Of a DNA stretch of 64,000 nt, positions 39,299-48,063 are shown one piece after another. Under the pieces are notes generated by a model. That model ran no database searches, was not told the DNA's origin, and worked only from the letters and a program-made list of their open reading frames with translations. How positions within the stretch are numbered: position 1 is the first letter of the stretch; every line of letters begins with the position of its first letter. The DNA comes from Sphingomonas sp. UBA978 (GTDB lineage: Bacteria > Pseudomonadota > Alphaproteobacteria > Sphingomonadales > Sphingomonadaceae): the NCBI RefSeq assembly GCF_002292295.1, contig NZ_DBBS01000013.1:1-64000 (forward strand), written 5' to 3'. A program made the translations under genes and the position numbers.

Positions 39299-40960
39299 AT
39301 GACCGATACCGCCCTCCATCCCTCCGCATTCGTCGCCCACGACGACCATGCGCATCACGATGCGGACCATAAGCCGGGCTTCTTCGCCCGCTGGTTCATG
39401 TCGACCAACCACAAGGACATCGGGACGCTCTACCTGATCTTCGCGATCGTCGCGGGGATCATCGGTGGCGCGATCTCGGGCCTGATGCGCGCCGAGCTGG
39501 CGCATCCCGGCATCCAGTATCTGGTCGGCTGGGCCAATTTCCTGCCCGGCGGCGACGGCGGGCTCGACCATGCGCTCCACCTGTGGAACGTGCTCATCAC
39601 CGCGCACGGCCTCATCATGGTGTTCTTCATGGTGATGCCGGCGATGATCGGCGGCTTCGGCAACTGGTTCGTGCCGATCATGATCGGCGCGCCCGACATG
39701 GCGTTCCCGCGCATGAACAACGTGTCGTTCTGGCTGCTGATCCCCGCCTTTTCGCTGCTGCTCGCCTCGCCCTTCTTCGGCGGCGCCGGCACCGGCTGGA
39801 CGGTCTATGCCCCGCTCTCGACCTATGGCGAGCCGGGGCCGTCGGTGGACATGGCGATCCTGTCGCTCCACCTCGCGGGCGCCTCGTCGATCCTCGGCGC
39901 GATCAACTTCATCACGACGATCTTCAACATGCGCGCGCCGGGCATGACGCTGCACAAGATGCCGCTGTTCGTCTGGTCGGTGCTGGTCACCGCCTTCCTG
40001 CTGCTGCTCGCGCTGCCGGTGCTCGCCGCGGCGATCACGATGCTGCTCACCGACCGCAACTTCGGCACGACCTTCTTCGATCCGGCCGGCGGCGGCGATC
40101 CGATCCTGTACCAGCATCTGTTCTGGTTCTTCGGCCATCCCGAAGTCTACATCATGATCCTGCCGGGCTTCGGCATCGTCAGCCAGATCATCGCGACGTT
40201 CAGCCGCAAGCCCGTCTTCGGTTATCTCGGCATGGCCTATGCCATGGTCGCGATCGGCGTCGTCGGCTTCGTCGTCTGGGCGCACCACATGTTCGTCACC
40301 GGCCTCAGCGTGAACGTGAAGATGTACTTCACCGCCGCGACGATGGTGATCGCGGTGCCGACCGGCATCAAGATCTTCAGCTGGATCGCGACGATGTGGG
40401 GCGGTTCGCTGTCGTTCAAGACGCCGATGGTCTGGGCGATCGGCTTCATCTTCATGTTCACGGTCGGCGGCGTCACCGGCGTCGTGCTCGCCAATGGCGG
40501 CATCGACGATTACATGCAGGACACCTATTACGTGGTGGCGCACTTCCACTACGTGCTCAGCCTCGGTGCGGTGTTCGGCCTGTTCGCCGGCTTCTATTAC
40601 TGGTTCCCGAAGATGTTCGGGAAGATGTACAACGAGCTGCTCGGCCAGCTGCACTTCTGGGTATTCTTCGTCGGCGTGAACGTGCTGTTCTTCCCGATGC
40701 ACTTCCTCGGCCTGCAGGGCATGCCGCGCCGCTATCCGGACTATCCGGACGCCTATGCGACGTGGAATGCGATGGCGAGCCACGGCTATGAGATCATGGC
40801 CGCGGGCATGGCGATCTTCTTCGTCAACGTGATCTGGTCGCTGATCGCGGGTCCGAAGGCGCCGGACAATCCCTGGGGCGAAGGCGCGACGACGCTGGAA
40901 TGGACGCTGTCCTCGCCGCCGCCGTATCACCAGTTCGAAACGCTGCCGCGGATCGATTGA
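39299..40960 (+). CDS. ctaD: Cytochrome c oxidase subunit I
   Basis: Subunit I holds haem a and the haem a3-CuB site, reducing oxygen and pumping protons. The 553-aa protein has twelve membrane helices, with the haem a His in LITAHGLIMVFFMVMPAMIG, the CuB region WFFGHPEVYIMILPGFGIVS (His-Pro-Glu-Val-Tyr), and HHMFVTGLSVNVKMYFTAAT. A short N-terminal His/Asp stretch (HDDHAHHDADHK) precedes the first helix. I start at ATG 39299 (MTDTALHPSA), because the longer frame is within coxB. No assembly gene follows directly; a structured terminator region begins after four bases. Confidence 0.97.
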   Translation: MTDTALHPSAFVAHDDHAHHDADHKPGFFARWFMSTNHKDIGTLYLIFAIVAGIIGGAISGLMRAELAHPGIQYLVGWANFLPGGDGGLDHALHLWNVLITAHGLIMVFFMVMPAMIGGFGNWFVPIMIGAPDMAFPRMNNVSFWLLIPAFSLLLASPFFGGAGTGWTVYAPLSTYGEPGPSVDMAILSLHLAGASSILGAINFITTIFNMRAPGMTLHKMPLFVWSVLVTAFLLLLALPVLAAAITMLLTDRNFGTTFFDPAGGGDPILYQHLFWFFGHPEVYIMILPGFGIVSQIIATFSRKPVFGYLGMAYAMVAIGVVGFVVWAHHMFVTGLSVNVKMYFTAATMVIAVPTGIKIFSWIATMWGGSLSFKTPMVWAIGFIFMFTVGGVTGVVLANGGIDDYMQDTYYVVAHFHYVLSLGAVFGLFAGFYYWFPKMFGKMYNELLGQLHFWVFFVGVNVLFFPMHFLGLQGMPRRYPDYPDAYATWNAMASHGYEIMAAGMAIFFVNVIWSLIAGPKAPDNPWGEGATTLEWTLSSPPPYHQFETLPRID

Positions 40961-40963
40961 GGC

Positions 40964-41136
40964 GGGGCCGAGGCGGACAGCGCCGCTGTCCGCCGGTGCG
41001 GGCCTGCCGGCTCGCACGGCCCCGGCCCGGCCGACGTGGCAATGCCGCGAGTCGACGTCATGGGATTCACTCCCATGACGGGCCCGCGACAGACAGACCT
41101 CCAGAAGCCCCGGGCCACCCCCGGGGCTTTTTCTTT
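40964..41136 (+). ncRNA. Candidate structured RNA or 3' UTR downstream of ctaD
   Basis: The transcript can fold into a compact three-way junction. P1 pairs 40964-40970 with 41017-41023; P2 pairs 40972-40981 with 40985-40994 (ten perfect pairs, triloop GCC); P3 pairs about 40997-41004 with 41109-free complement at 41009-41016 (loop TGCC, one G-U pair). A separate perfect ten-pair hairpin follows at 41056-41080 (arms CGTCATGGGA, loop TTCAC), then a rho-independent terminator at 41106-41136. There is no gene-like frame. It may be a processed 3' UTR sRNA; known Rfam membership could not be checked. Confidence 0.55.
41106..41136 (+). terminator. Rho-independent terminator after ctaD
   Basis: AGCCCCGGG pairs with CCCGGGGCT over nine base pairs (41106-41114 with 41120-41128), loop CCACC, followed by TTTTTCTTT. 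This is the clearest intrinsic terminator in the window and should end the coxB-ctaD transcript, leaving the rest of the cox genes downstream to another promoter. Confidence 0.93.
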
Positions 41137-41243
41137 GCCCGTTCCCACCCATCGGCAATCGTTACGCTTCCGACCATTCCGGTCCCAGTTGCGCCGAACC
41201 GTTCGTCGTTAAGCCTGTTCGGTAAGACCCCGATCACCACGGC

Positions 41244-43034
41244 ATGGTAAACATGGGGCACGCGTCACGGGATATCCGCGCGTACGGGGTCGGGGGATCT
41301 GCATCAGTGCTGGAAGGTGAACGGACGGACGCCGACGCGTCGGTCGCCCATATCGAGGACAGCGACGGGTCCTGTATCGTGCCGACAGCCGGCGCGGCCC
41401 ATCCGCTCACGCTCGGCGCAACGATCGCGCCCGCGCTGCTGCTCGCGGCCTGCGGCGGTGGCGAGGGTGGCACCGCGGCCACGCCGTCGGCGAGCGCGCC
41501 CGTGGTCGTCGCCCCCGCCGCGATCACCCCGACGCAGGCGAGCCGCTTCCTCGCGCAGGCGACGATGGGCGCCACCCGCCCGATGATCGAGGCCGTCGTC
41601 AGCCGCCGCTACGAAGGCTGGATCGACGACCAGTTCGCCCTCCCCCGCGCGACGTCGCACTGGGACTGGCTGGTCGCCAACGGTTATACCGCCGCGACCA
41701 ACATCAATATCGAGGCCGGCTTCGACGCGACGATGTGGCGCCAGCTGATCGTCGAGCCCGACCAGTTGCGCCAGCGCGTCGGCATGGCGCTGCTCGACCT
41801 GCTCGTCGTCGGCATCGGCGGGGTCAATCTCAACTGGAAGCAGTTCGCGACCGCCGCCTATGTCGACGTGCTGCTCGACAATGCGTTCGGCAATTACCGC
41901 ACGATCCTCGACGCGATCACCACCAATGCGGCGATGGGATCGTTCCTCACCTTCCTCGGCAACCGCAAGGCGAACGCGACCACCGGCGCGCAGCCCGACG
42001 AGAATTACGCGCGCGAGCTGATGCAATTGTTCACGCTCGGCCTCTACCAGCTCAATCCGGACGGCAGCGTCAGGACCAGCGGCGGGATGCCGATCGAAAC
42101 CTACACCCCCGCGGACGTCGCCGGCCTTGCCCGCGTGTTCACCGGATTGAGCCTCGCGACCAACGTCAGCACCACGCCCGATCGCTATCGCCAGCCGCTG
42201 GTGATGAACGCCGGGATCAACGAGACGGGCAGCGCCAGCTTCCTCGGCACCTCGACCAGCGGCGGCGGCATGACCGCGGTGAAACAGGCGCTCGACACGA
42301 TCTTCGCACATCCCAATTTGCCGCCGTTCGTATCGCGGCAGCTGATCCAGCGACTCGTCACCAGCAACCCCAGCGCGGCCTATGTCGGACGCGTGTCGGC
42401 GGTGTTCGCCAGCAACGGCGTGGGCGTGCGCGGCGACATGAAGGCCGTCATCAAGGCGATCCTCCTCGACACCGAGGCGCGTAGCGACGATGCGCTCGCC
42501 AGCGCCACCGCGGGCAAACTGCGCGAGCCGGTGATGCGGCTGACCGGCTGGGCGCGGATGTTCAAGGTCGGTTCGCCCTCCAATGCCTGGGGCTTCGGCG
42601 ACACGTCGAGCCAGTCGACCCGGCTCGGCCAGTCGATGGGGCGCAGTGCCACCGTCTTCAACTTCTTCCGCCCCGCCTATGCGCCGCCCGCCAGCGGGAT
42701 CAGCAACGCCGGCCTCGTCGCGCCCGAATTCCAGATCACCAACGAACAGAGCGTCGTCGCCTACGTCAATTACATGCAGGGCCTTGTCGCCAACGGCACC
42801 GGCGATACCAAGGCGGATTATACCGATATCCTCACCAAGGCGGGCGACAGCGCCGCGCTGGTCGACGAGATCAACCTGGTGCTCGCCGCCGGACAGCTGA
42901 GCGCGGCGACGGTGACCGCGATCCGCGCCGCCGTCGACAGCGTCGCCACGACCGCGACCAACGGGCCGATCAACCGGGTCGGCATCGCGATCCTGCTGAC
43001 GCTCGCCTCCCCCGACTTCCTGACGCAGCGGTGA
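41244..43034 (+). CDS. DUF1800 lipoprotein
   Basis: The 596-aa product carries a DUF1800 domain from about residue 90 to the end, with TPTQASRFLAQATMGATRPM, QPDENYARELMQLFTLGLY and FNFFRPAYAPP. DUF1800 proteins are exported and of unknown role, and nearly always sit beside DUF1501. A lipobox-like ALLLAACGGG occurs at about residues 64-73, so an internal start nearer that signal is plausible; ATG 41244 is the longest. The stop overlaps the DUF1501 start by 4 bp (GTGA). The gene lies between ctaD and ctaB and interrupts the usual cox order. Confidence 0.9.
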   Translation: MVNMGHASRDIRAYGVGGSASVLEGERTDADASVAHIEDSDGSCIVPTAGAAHPLTLGATIAPALLLAACGGGEGGTAATPSASAPVVVAPAAITPTQASRFLAQATMGATRPMIEAVVSRRYEGWIDDQFALPRATSHWDWLVANGYTAATNINIEAGFDATMWRQLIVEPDQLRQRVGMALLDLLVVGIGGVNLNWKQFATAAYVDVLLDNAFGNYRTILDAITTNAAMGSFLTFLGNRKANATTGAQPDENYARELMQLFTLGLYQLNPDGSVRTSGGMPIETYTPADVAGLARVFTGLSLATNVSTTPDRYRQPLVMNAGINETGSASFLGTSTSGGGMTAVKQALDTIFAHPNLPPFVSRQLIQRLVTSNPSAAYVGRVSAVFASNGVGVRGDMKAVIKAILLDTEARSDDALASATAGKLREPVMRLTGWARMFKVGSPSNAWGFGDTSSQSTRLGQSMGRSATVFNFFRPAYAPPASGISNAGLVAPEFQITNEQSVVAYVNYMQGLVANGTGDTKADYTDILTKAGDSAALVDEINLVLAAGQLSAATVTAIRAAVDSVATTATNGPINRVGIAILLTLASPDFLTQR

Positions 43035-44425
43035 TCCCCATGGACATGACCCGAGACGCCTCCCGCCGCGCCTTTCTGAAGCGCTCCGCCGCCCTCGGCG
43101 TCGCCGGCGTGGCGACCCCGTTCGTCACCAGCCTCGCCGCGATCGGCGAGGCCGCGGCGGCGACCGCGACCGATTACAAGGCGATGGTCTGCATCTTCCT
43201 GTACGGCGGCAACGATTACGCCAACACGCTGCCGCCCTATGATGCCGCCAGCTACGCCCAGTATCAGGCGGCGCGCGCCAATATCGCGCTGACCCGCGAA
43301 TCGCTGGCGGGGACAATGCTGACCCCGACGATCGGCCTGCCCGGCGGGCAGCAATATGCGCTGGCGCCGACGATGAAGTCGCTGATGCCGCTGTTCGATG
43401 CGGGCAAGCTGGCGGTGGCGCTCAACGTCGGCACGCTCGTCCAGCCGACCACCAAGACGCAATATCTGCAGAATGCGGTCAAGCTGCCGCCCAAGCTGTT
43501 CAGCCACAACGACCAGCAGAGCTATTTCCAGGCGTCCAATCCCGAAGGCGCGACCAGCGGCTGGGGCGGCCGGATCGGCGACCTGTTCCAGTCGGGCAAC
43601 GGCGCATCGACGCTGACCTGCATCAACGCCAGCGGCAATGCGATCTATCTGACCGGCAAATCGGCGGTGCAATATGCGATCGGCACCGGCGGGCCGATCC
43701 CGCTCATCAACAACGCCACCTCGCTCTACGGCTCGACCACCGCGGCGGCGACGCTGCGCAGCCTGATGACCGGCGGCAACGCCAACCTGTTCGCGAGCGA
43801 ACACGCCCGCGTCAGCAAGCGCGCGCTCGACACCTACACGCAGGTCAGCGGCGCGCTGGCGAGCGCACCCGCATCGGGGTTCACGCTCTTCCCGACCGGC
43901 AACAGCCTCGCCGACCAGCTCAAGATGGTCGCGCGACTGATCTCCGTCTCGTCGGAACTCGGCGCGAAGCGGCAGGTGTTCTTCGTCTCGATCGGCGGGT
44001 TCGACCTGCACGACAATCTCGTCGCGCAGCATCCCGGGCTGATCGGCAAGGTCGCCGACGCGATGCGGGCCTTTTACGACACGACCGTCGCGCTCGGCGT
44101 CGCGGACAAGGTGACGAGCTTCACCGCCTCCGATTTCGGCCGGACGCTGCAGTCCAACGACGACGGATCGGACCATGGCTGGGGCAGCCACCATTTCGTC
44201 ATGGGCGGCGCGGTGAAGGGGCGCCGCTTCTACGGCACGCCCCCGGCGATCGGCAACGGCACTCCGGACGACGTCGGCCAGGGTCGGCTGCTGCCGACGA
44301 CCAGCGTCGACCAATACGCCGCGACGCTGGCAAGCTGGTTCGGCGTCGGGACCGGCGACATGACCACGGTCCTGCCCAACATGGGCAATTACAATCCGTC
44401 GAGCTGGAACCTCGGCTTCGTCTAG
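43031..44425 (+). CDS. DUF1501 Tat-exported protein
   Basis: The 464-aa precursor starts near a twin-arginine signal, SRRAFLKRSAALGVAGVATP, so it should be exported folded by the Tat system. The body has VCIFLYGGNDYANTLPPYDA and SDFGRTLQSNDDGSDHGWGS, the metal-phosphoesterase/sulfatase-like motifs of DUF1501. Function is unknown; it works with the DUF1800 partner encoded just before. GTG 43031 overlaps the DUF1800 stop; ATG 43040 (MDMTRDAS) is an alternative start. The next gene, on the other strand, ends 18 bp later. Confidence 0.92.
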   Translation: MIPMDMTRDASRRAFLKRSAALGVAGVATPFVTSLAAIGEAAAATATDYKAMVCIFLYGGNDYANTLPPYDAASYAQYQAARANIALTRESLAGTMLTPTIGLPGGQQYALAPTMKSLMPLFDAGKLAVALNVGTLVQPTTKTQYLQNAVKLPPKLFSHNDQQSYFQASNPEGATSGWGGRIGDLFQSGNGASTLTCINASGNAIYLTGKSAVQYAIGTGGPIPLINNATSLYGSTTAAATLRSLMTGGNANLFASEHARVSKRALDTYTQVSGALASAPASGFTLFPTGNSLADQLKMVARLISVSSELGAKRQVFFVSIGGFDLHDNLVAQHPGLIGKVADAMRAFYDTTVALGVADKVTSFTASDFGRTLQSNDDGSDHGWGSHHFVMGGAVKGRRFYGTPPAIGNGTPDDVGQGRLLPTTSVDQYAATLASWFGVGTGDMTTVLPNMGNYNPSSWNLGFV

Positions 44426-44443
44426 ATCCGGAAACCGGCGGGA

Positions 44444-45337
44444 TTACGCCATCAGCACGGCGCGATAGGCTTCGAAACAGCGCTGGCCGCAACGCAGCCG
44501 GATCAGCGCGCCCTCGGCCATCGCGGTCGCGCGGCGGGGGTCCTCGCTCACCGCGGGGCGGATCGCCTCGCGATTCCAATCCTCGCTGTGCTTGATGTCG
44601 AGCACCGCGTGCAGGTCGAAATAGCGGCGCTCCTTGTCGGAGAAGCCCAACCGGCGCAGTCCCCGGGCGGTCGCGGCCGAACGATCGGGCGCGGTCAATT
44701 CGATCACGCCGAGCGCGCCGACCGAATGCCATGCATAGCGGCGGCTGGTCGCCATCGCCGTCATCGCATTGGCAAGGCACAGGCTCTGCCACAGGGTGTT
44801 CTCGATCACCGGGTCGACGGCGAGCGTCTCGACCAGCGCGTCGAGCATCGGCCCGTGCATGCCCTTCGCGTTGCCGCGGCCCATCTCGTCCCAGTAATTG
44901 CGCGCCAGTTCGAGCTTGGGCAGCGTCGGCAGCTTGACCTGCGTCATCGCGACGAGATCGTCGAACCCCGCCTCGCCCGCCGCTTCCTGTTCGAAGAACC
45001 AGCGCAGCTGGTCGAGGTTCGCGACGTCCGCCAGCCACGGGAACAGCGCGTCATGCTGGCCGGGGCCGCTCGCCTTCAGGTCCTCGAACCAAGCGATAAA
45101 GCCCTCGACGTCGGTCGGAGCCGCGGCCGCTTCGGCGCGCACCTCCTCGCGCAGCTCTTCCAGAAAGCCGCCCTCGAGGCGCTGCATGCGCACGTCGCGG
45201 TCGAGCACGCGCTGCCAGTCGGCGGTCGGGAACGTCGGTTCGAGCCGCTCGCGATTCCAGTGCGCCAGACCGCGCTGGAAACTGTCGGTCAGAAACTGCG
45301 ACGCCTGCACATCGGCGCCGGCGATACGGGTGGCCAT
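44444..45337 (-). CDS. Iron-containing redox enzyme, haem-oxygenase-like diiron fold
   Basis: The 297-aa protein resembles the Haem_oxygenas_2 / HDO family of helical diiron enzymes. Likely metal ligands are Glu/Asp/His residues in FFEQEAAGE (about 116-122), ELARNYWDEMGRGNAKGMHG (143-162) and FDLHAVLDIKHSEDWN (240-255, with His243, Asp247 and His250). HDO enzymes include fatty-acid decarboxylases and N-oxygenases; the substrate here is unknown. I start at ATG 45337 (MATRIAGADV) with GAGGGAG a few bases upstream. It converges with DUF1501 and is divergent from ctaB (142 bp between the starts). Confidence 0.78.
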   Translation of the reverse strand: MATRIAGADVQASQFLTDSFQRGLAHWNRERLEPTFPTADWQRVLDRDVRMQRLEGGFLEELREEVRAEAAAAPTDVEGFIAWFEDLKASGPGQHDALFPWLADVANLDQLRWFFEQEAAGEAGFDDLVAMTQVKLPTLPKLELARNYWDEMGRGNAKGMHGPMLDALVETLAVDPVIENTLWQSLCLANAMTAMATSRRYAWHSVGALGVIELTAPDRSAATARGLRRLGFSDKERRYFDLHAVLDIKHSEDWNREAIRPAVSEDPRRATAMAEGALIRLRCGQRCFEAYRAVLMA

Positions 45338-45479
45338 CGTCTTCTCCCTCGTGGGGCAAGCTAACCGCTTGATCCGCCGTTCGTTCCCGCCCCGGCCGAG
45401 TCGGTTGACGTCGATCAGCACGATAGGACACCCGCGGTGCGGCGCCCTTCCCCCCGCCCCCCGCCACGCGTATAGCGCC

Positions 45480-46388
45480 ATGGATATGACGGTCGCGACG
45501 CCCCTTCTCCCCCCCGCCGACTGGCGCGACTTCCTGGCGTTGACCAAGCCGCGGGTGATGACGCTCGTCGTGTTCACCGGCCTGTGCGGCATGCTGGCGG
45601 CGCCGGTCGGCATCCACCCGGTGATCGGCTTCACCGCGATCCTGTGCATCGCGCTCGGCGCGGGCGCGGCGGGGGCGCTCAACCAATGGTATGAGGCGGA
45701 CCTCGACGCCAAGATGCGGCGGACGCAGAAGCGGCCGCTGCCCGACGGGCGGATGGACCGGCAGGCGGCGCTGCATTTCGGCGTCGGCCTCGCCGCCTTT
45801 TCGGTCATCCTGATGTTCGTCGCGGTGAACGTCGCCGCGGCGGCGATCCTGACCGTCTCGATCCTGTTCTACGTCCTGATCTACACCGTCTGGCTGAAGC
45901 GCCGGACGCCGCAGAACATCGTAATCGGCGGTGCCGCCGGCGCGTTTCCGCCGCTGATCGGCTGGGCGGCGGCGACGGGCGACGTCGCGCTGCTGCCGCT
46001 GCTGCTGTTCGGGCTCGTCTTCCTGTGGACGCCGCCGCATTTCTGGGCGCTCGCGCTGTTCGTGAAGACCGATTATGCCAATGCCGGCGTGCCGATGCTG
46101 CCCGTCGTCGCGGGCGAGCGGGTGACGCGCCACCATGTCGGGCTCTACACCATTCCGATGGCGATCGCCGCGATCGCGCCCTGGCCGCTCGGCCTCACCG
46201 GTCCGATCTACGGCGGGGTCGCCACCGTCACCACCGCGGTGTTCGCCGCGCTCGCGTTGCGCGTCGCGACGCGCACCACCCAAGTCGACGACACGATGAA
46301 GCCGGAGAAGCGCTTGTTCAGCTATTCGATCCTCTACCTCTTCGTGGTGTTCGGCGCGCTGGTCGTCGACCGCTGGGTGTTCGCATGA
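45480..46388 (+). CDS. ctaB: Protohaem IX farnesyltransferase (haem O synthase)
   Basis: CtaB (CyoE/COX10) adds the farnesyl tail to haem b, giving haem O, the precursor of haem A for the aa3 oxidase. The 302-aa protein has about nine membrane segments, the prenyl-diphosphate motif NQWYEADLDAKMRRTQKRPLP, and the second motif KRRTPQNIVIGGAAGAFPPL. I start at ATG 45480 (MDMTVATPLL); the long frame further upstream is antisense to the HDO gene. It is the first gene of a tight chain: its stop overlaps the next small gene by 4 bp. Confidence 0.96.
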   Translation: MDMTVATPLLPPADWRDFLALTKPRVMTLVVFTGLCGMLAAPVGIHPVIGFTAILCIALGAGAAGALNQWYEADLDAKMRRTQKRPLPDGRMDRQAALHFGVGLAAFSVILMFVAVNVAAAAILTVSILFYVLIYTVWLKRRTPQNIVIGGAAGAFPPLIGWAAATGDVALLPLLLFGLVFLWTPPHFWALALFVKTDYANAGVPMLPVVAGERVTRHHVGLYTIPMAIAAIAPWPLGLTGPIYGGVATVTTAVFAALALRVATRTTQVDDTMKPEKRLFSYSILYLFVVFGALVVDRWVFA

Positions 46389-46519
46389 CGCCGGACGAAC
46401 AGGACCTGATCCGCCGCCGCCAGAAATCGCGGGCGATCGTCATGGCGCTGCTGCTCGGCGCGTTCGTGATCCTGATCTTCGCGGTCGCGATCGTGAAGAT
46501 CCGCGAAGGGATGATGTGA
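46385..46519 (+). CDS. 44-aa single-helix protein in the cox cluster
   Basis: The short product MTPDEQDLIRRRQKSRAIVM continues with a membrane helix (ALLLGAFVILIFAVAIVKI) and ends REGMM. The start overlaps the ctaB stop by 4 bp and the stop overlaps the ctaG start by 4 bp, which strongly supports translation. Small proteins at this place, sometimes called CoxF-like, occur in alphaproteobacterial cox operons and may aid assembly. The function is not established. It is too short to be found by length-based gene calling. Confidence 0.85.
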   Translation: MTPDEQDLIRRRQKSRAIVMALLLGAFVILIFAVAIVKIREGMM

Positions 46520-47070
46520 CGCCCGCCGCCCCCTCGACGCGCCGCCAGCTGCGCACCGCGCTGTTTGCGGTGATCGGCATCTGCTTCATGACCGGCGTCG
46601 CCTGGGCGAGCATCCCGCTCTACCGGCTCTTCTGTCAGGTCACCGGCCTCAACGGCACGACGCAGCGCGGGCTGGAGGCGCCGGGCGCGGTCAACAGGCT
46701 GATCCGCATCGATTTCGACAGCAACGTCGCCCCCGGCATGAAATGGCGCTTCCGCCCGGAGGCAGGGTCGGAAACGGTGAAGATCGGCGCGCGCGACATG
46801 GCGTTCTTCACCGCCACCAACACCGACACCAGACCGGTCACCGGCACCGCGACGTTCAACGTCACGCCCAGCCAGGCGGGCAAATATTTCACCAAGATCC
46901 AGTGTTTCTGCTTCACCCAGCAGACGCTGCAGCCCGGCGAGACGCAGCGCATGCCGGTCATCTTCTTCGTCGATCCGAAGATCATGGACGACCCCGACGC
47001 GCGCGATGTCGAGACGATCACGCTCTCCTATACGTTTTACCCGGTGGATTCCGCGAAAACGGCGGGCTAG
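46516..47070 (+). CDS. ctaG: Cytochrome c oxidase assembly protein CtaG (Cox11)
   Basis: CtaG delivers copper to the CuB site of subunit I. The 184-aa protein has one N-terminal membrane helix (about residues 13-33), then a periplasmic immunoglobulin-like domain with the copper-binding CFCF motif in KIQCFCFTQQTLQPGE. The segment YRLFCQVTGLNGTTQRG after the helix is also conserved. The start is GTG 46516, overlapping the 44-aa gene. It lies directly before coxC in the usual assembly-subunit order. Confidence 0.95.
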   Translation: MTPAAPSTRRQLRTALFAVIGICFMTGVAWASIPLYRLFCQVTGLNGTTQRGLEAPGAVNRLIRIDFDSNVAPGMKWRFRPEAGSETVKIGARDMAFFTATNTDTRPVTGTATFNVTPSQAGKYFTKIQCFCFTQQTLQPGETQRMPVIFFVDPKIMDDPDARDVETITLSYTFYPVDSAKTAG

Positions 47071-47104
47071 AGCTGGATCAAGAGGATAAGAACAGGGAAA
47101 CGAC

Positions 47105-48037
47105 ATGGCCGGCGCCAAGAACCACGATTACCACATCCTGCCCCCCAGCATCTGGCCGCTGTTCGGATCGCTGTCGGCGCTGGTGATGGCGTCCGGCGCG
47201 ATCATGTGGATGCATGGCGGCCATCTGTCCGCCGACAAGGCGAACGGCGGCGGCTGGATCTTCTTCGCCGGCCTCGCGGGCGTGCTGTTCACGATGTACA
47301 GCTGGTGGGCCGAGGTGGTGCGCGAGGCGCATCACGGCGACCACACCCCGGTCGTCCAGCTCCACTTCCGCTACGGCATGATCCTGTTCATCGCCTCCGA
47401 AGTCATGTTCTTCGTCGGCTGGTTCTGGGCGTTCTTCGACTTTTCGCTGTTCCCGACCGCGATGAGCTTCGTCGACGGCCAGGTCGAGCGCGCCGCCGAG
47501 GGCGCGACCGCGATCGCCGCGCAATGGCCGCCCAAGGGGCTGGAGGTCATCAACGCCTTCGAACTGCCGCTGCTCAACACGCTGATCCTGCTGACCAGCG
47601 GCACTACCGTGACCTGGGCGCACCATGCGCTGATCCACAACCAGCGCGGCGGCGAGAAGACCGGCCTGTGGGGGCTGCTGGGCGTCGGCAATCGCGACGG
47701 CGTGCTCAAGGGGCTGTGGCTGACGGTGGCGCTCGGCCTGCTGTTCAGCAGCATCCAGGCATATGAATACATGCACGCGCCCTTCCCCTTCAAGGGGCTG
47801 AACTATGGCGCTGCCTTCTTCATGGCGACCGGCTTCCACGGCTTCCATGTGCTGATCGGCACGATCTTCCTGATTGTCTGCCTGATCCGCGCCTATAAGG
47901 GCGAATTCACCCCGCGGCAGCATTTCGGTTTCGAGGCCGCCGCCTGGTACTGGCATTTCGTCGACGTGGTGTGGCTGTTCCTGTTCGTCACCGTCTATGT
48001 CTGGGGTGGCTGGGGCGCACCGGTCCACGGCGGCTGA
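47105..48037 (+). CDS. coxC: Cytochrome c oxidase subunit III
   Basis: Subunit III stabilises the oxidase core and proton uptake. The 310-aa protein has seven predicted membrane helices and conserved strings such as RYGMILFIASEVMFFVGWFW and FMATGFHGFHVLIGTIFLIV, and WYWHFVDVVWLFLFVTVYVW at the end. The start ATG 47105 is 34 bp after ctaG. It is followed after 26 bp by the DUF983 and SURF1 genes. Confidence 0.97.
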   Translation: MAGAKNHDYHILPPSIWPLFGSLSALVMASGAIMWMHGGHLSADKANGGGWIFFAGLAGVLFTMYSWWAEVVREAHHGDHTPVVQLHFRYGMILFIASEVMFFVGWFWAFFDFSLFPTAMSFVDGQVERAAEGATAIAAQWPPKGLEVINAFELPLLNTLILLTSGTTVTWAHHALIHNQRGGEKTGLWGLLGVGNRDGVLKGLWLTVALGLLFSSIQAYEYMHAPFPFKGLNYGAAFFMATGFHGFHVLIGTIFLIVCLIRAYKGEFTPRQHFGFEAAAWYWHFVDVVWLFLFVTVYVWGGWGAPVHGG

Positions 48038-48063
48038 TCGTTACGATATGACGGGCGTCGCGC

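Noticed and set aside
45404..45430. TTGACG as a -35 box for ctaB
   Set aside because: No -10 hexamer lies at 16-18 bp; the nearest A/T-rich hexamer is about 11 bp away.
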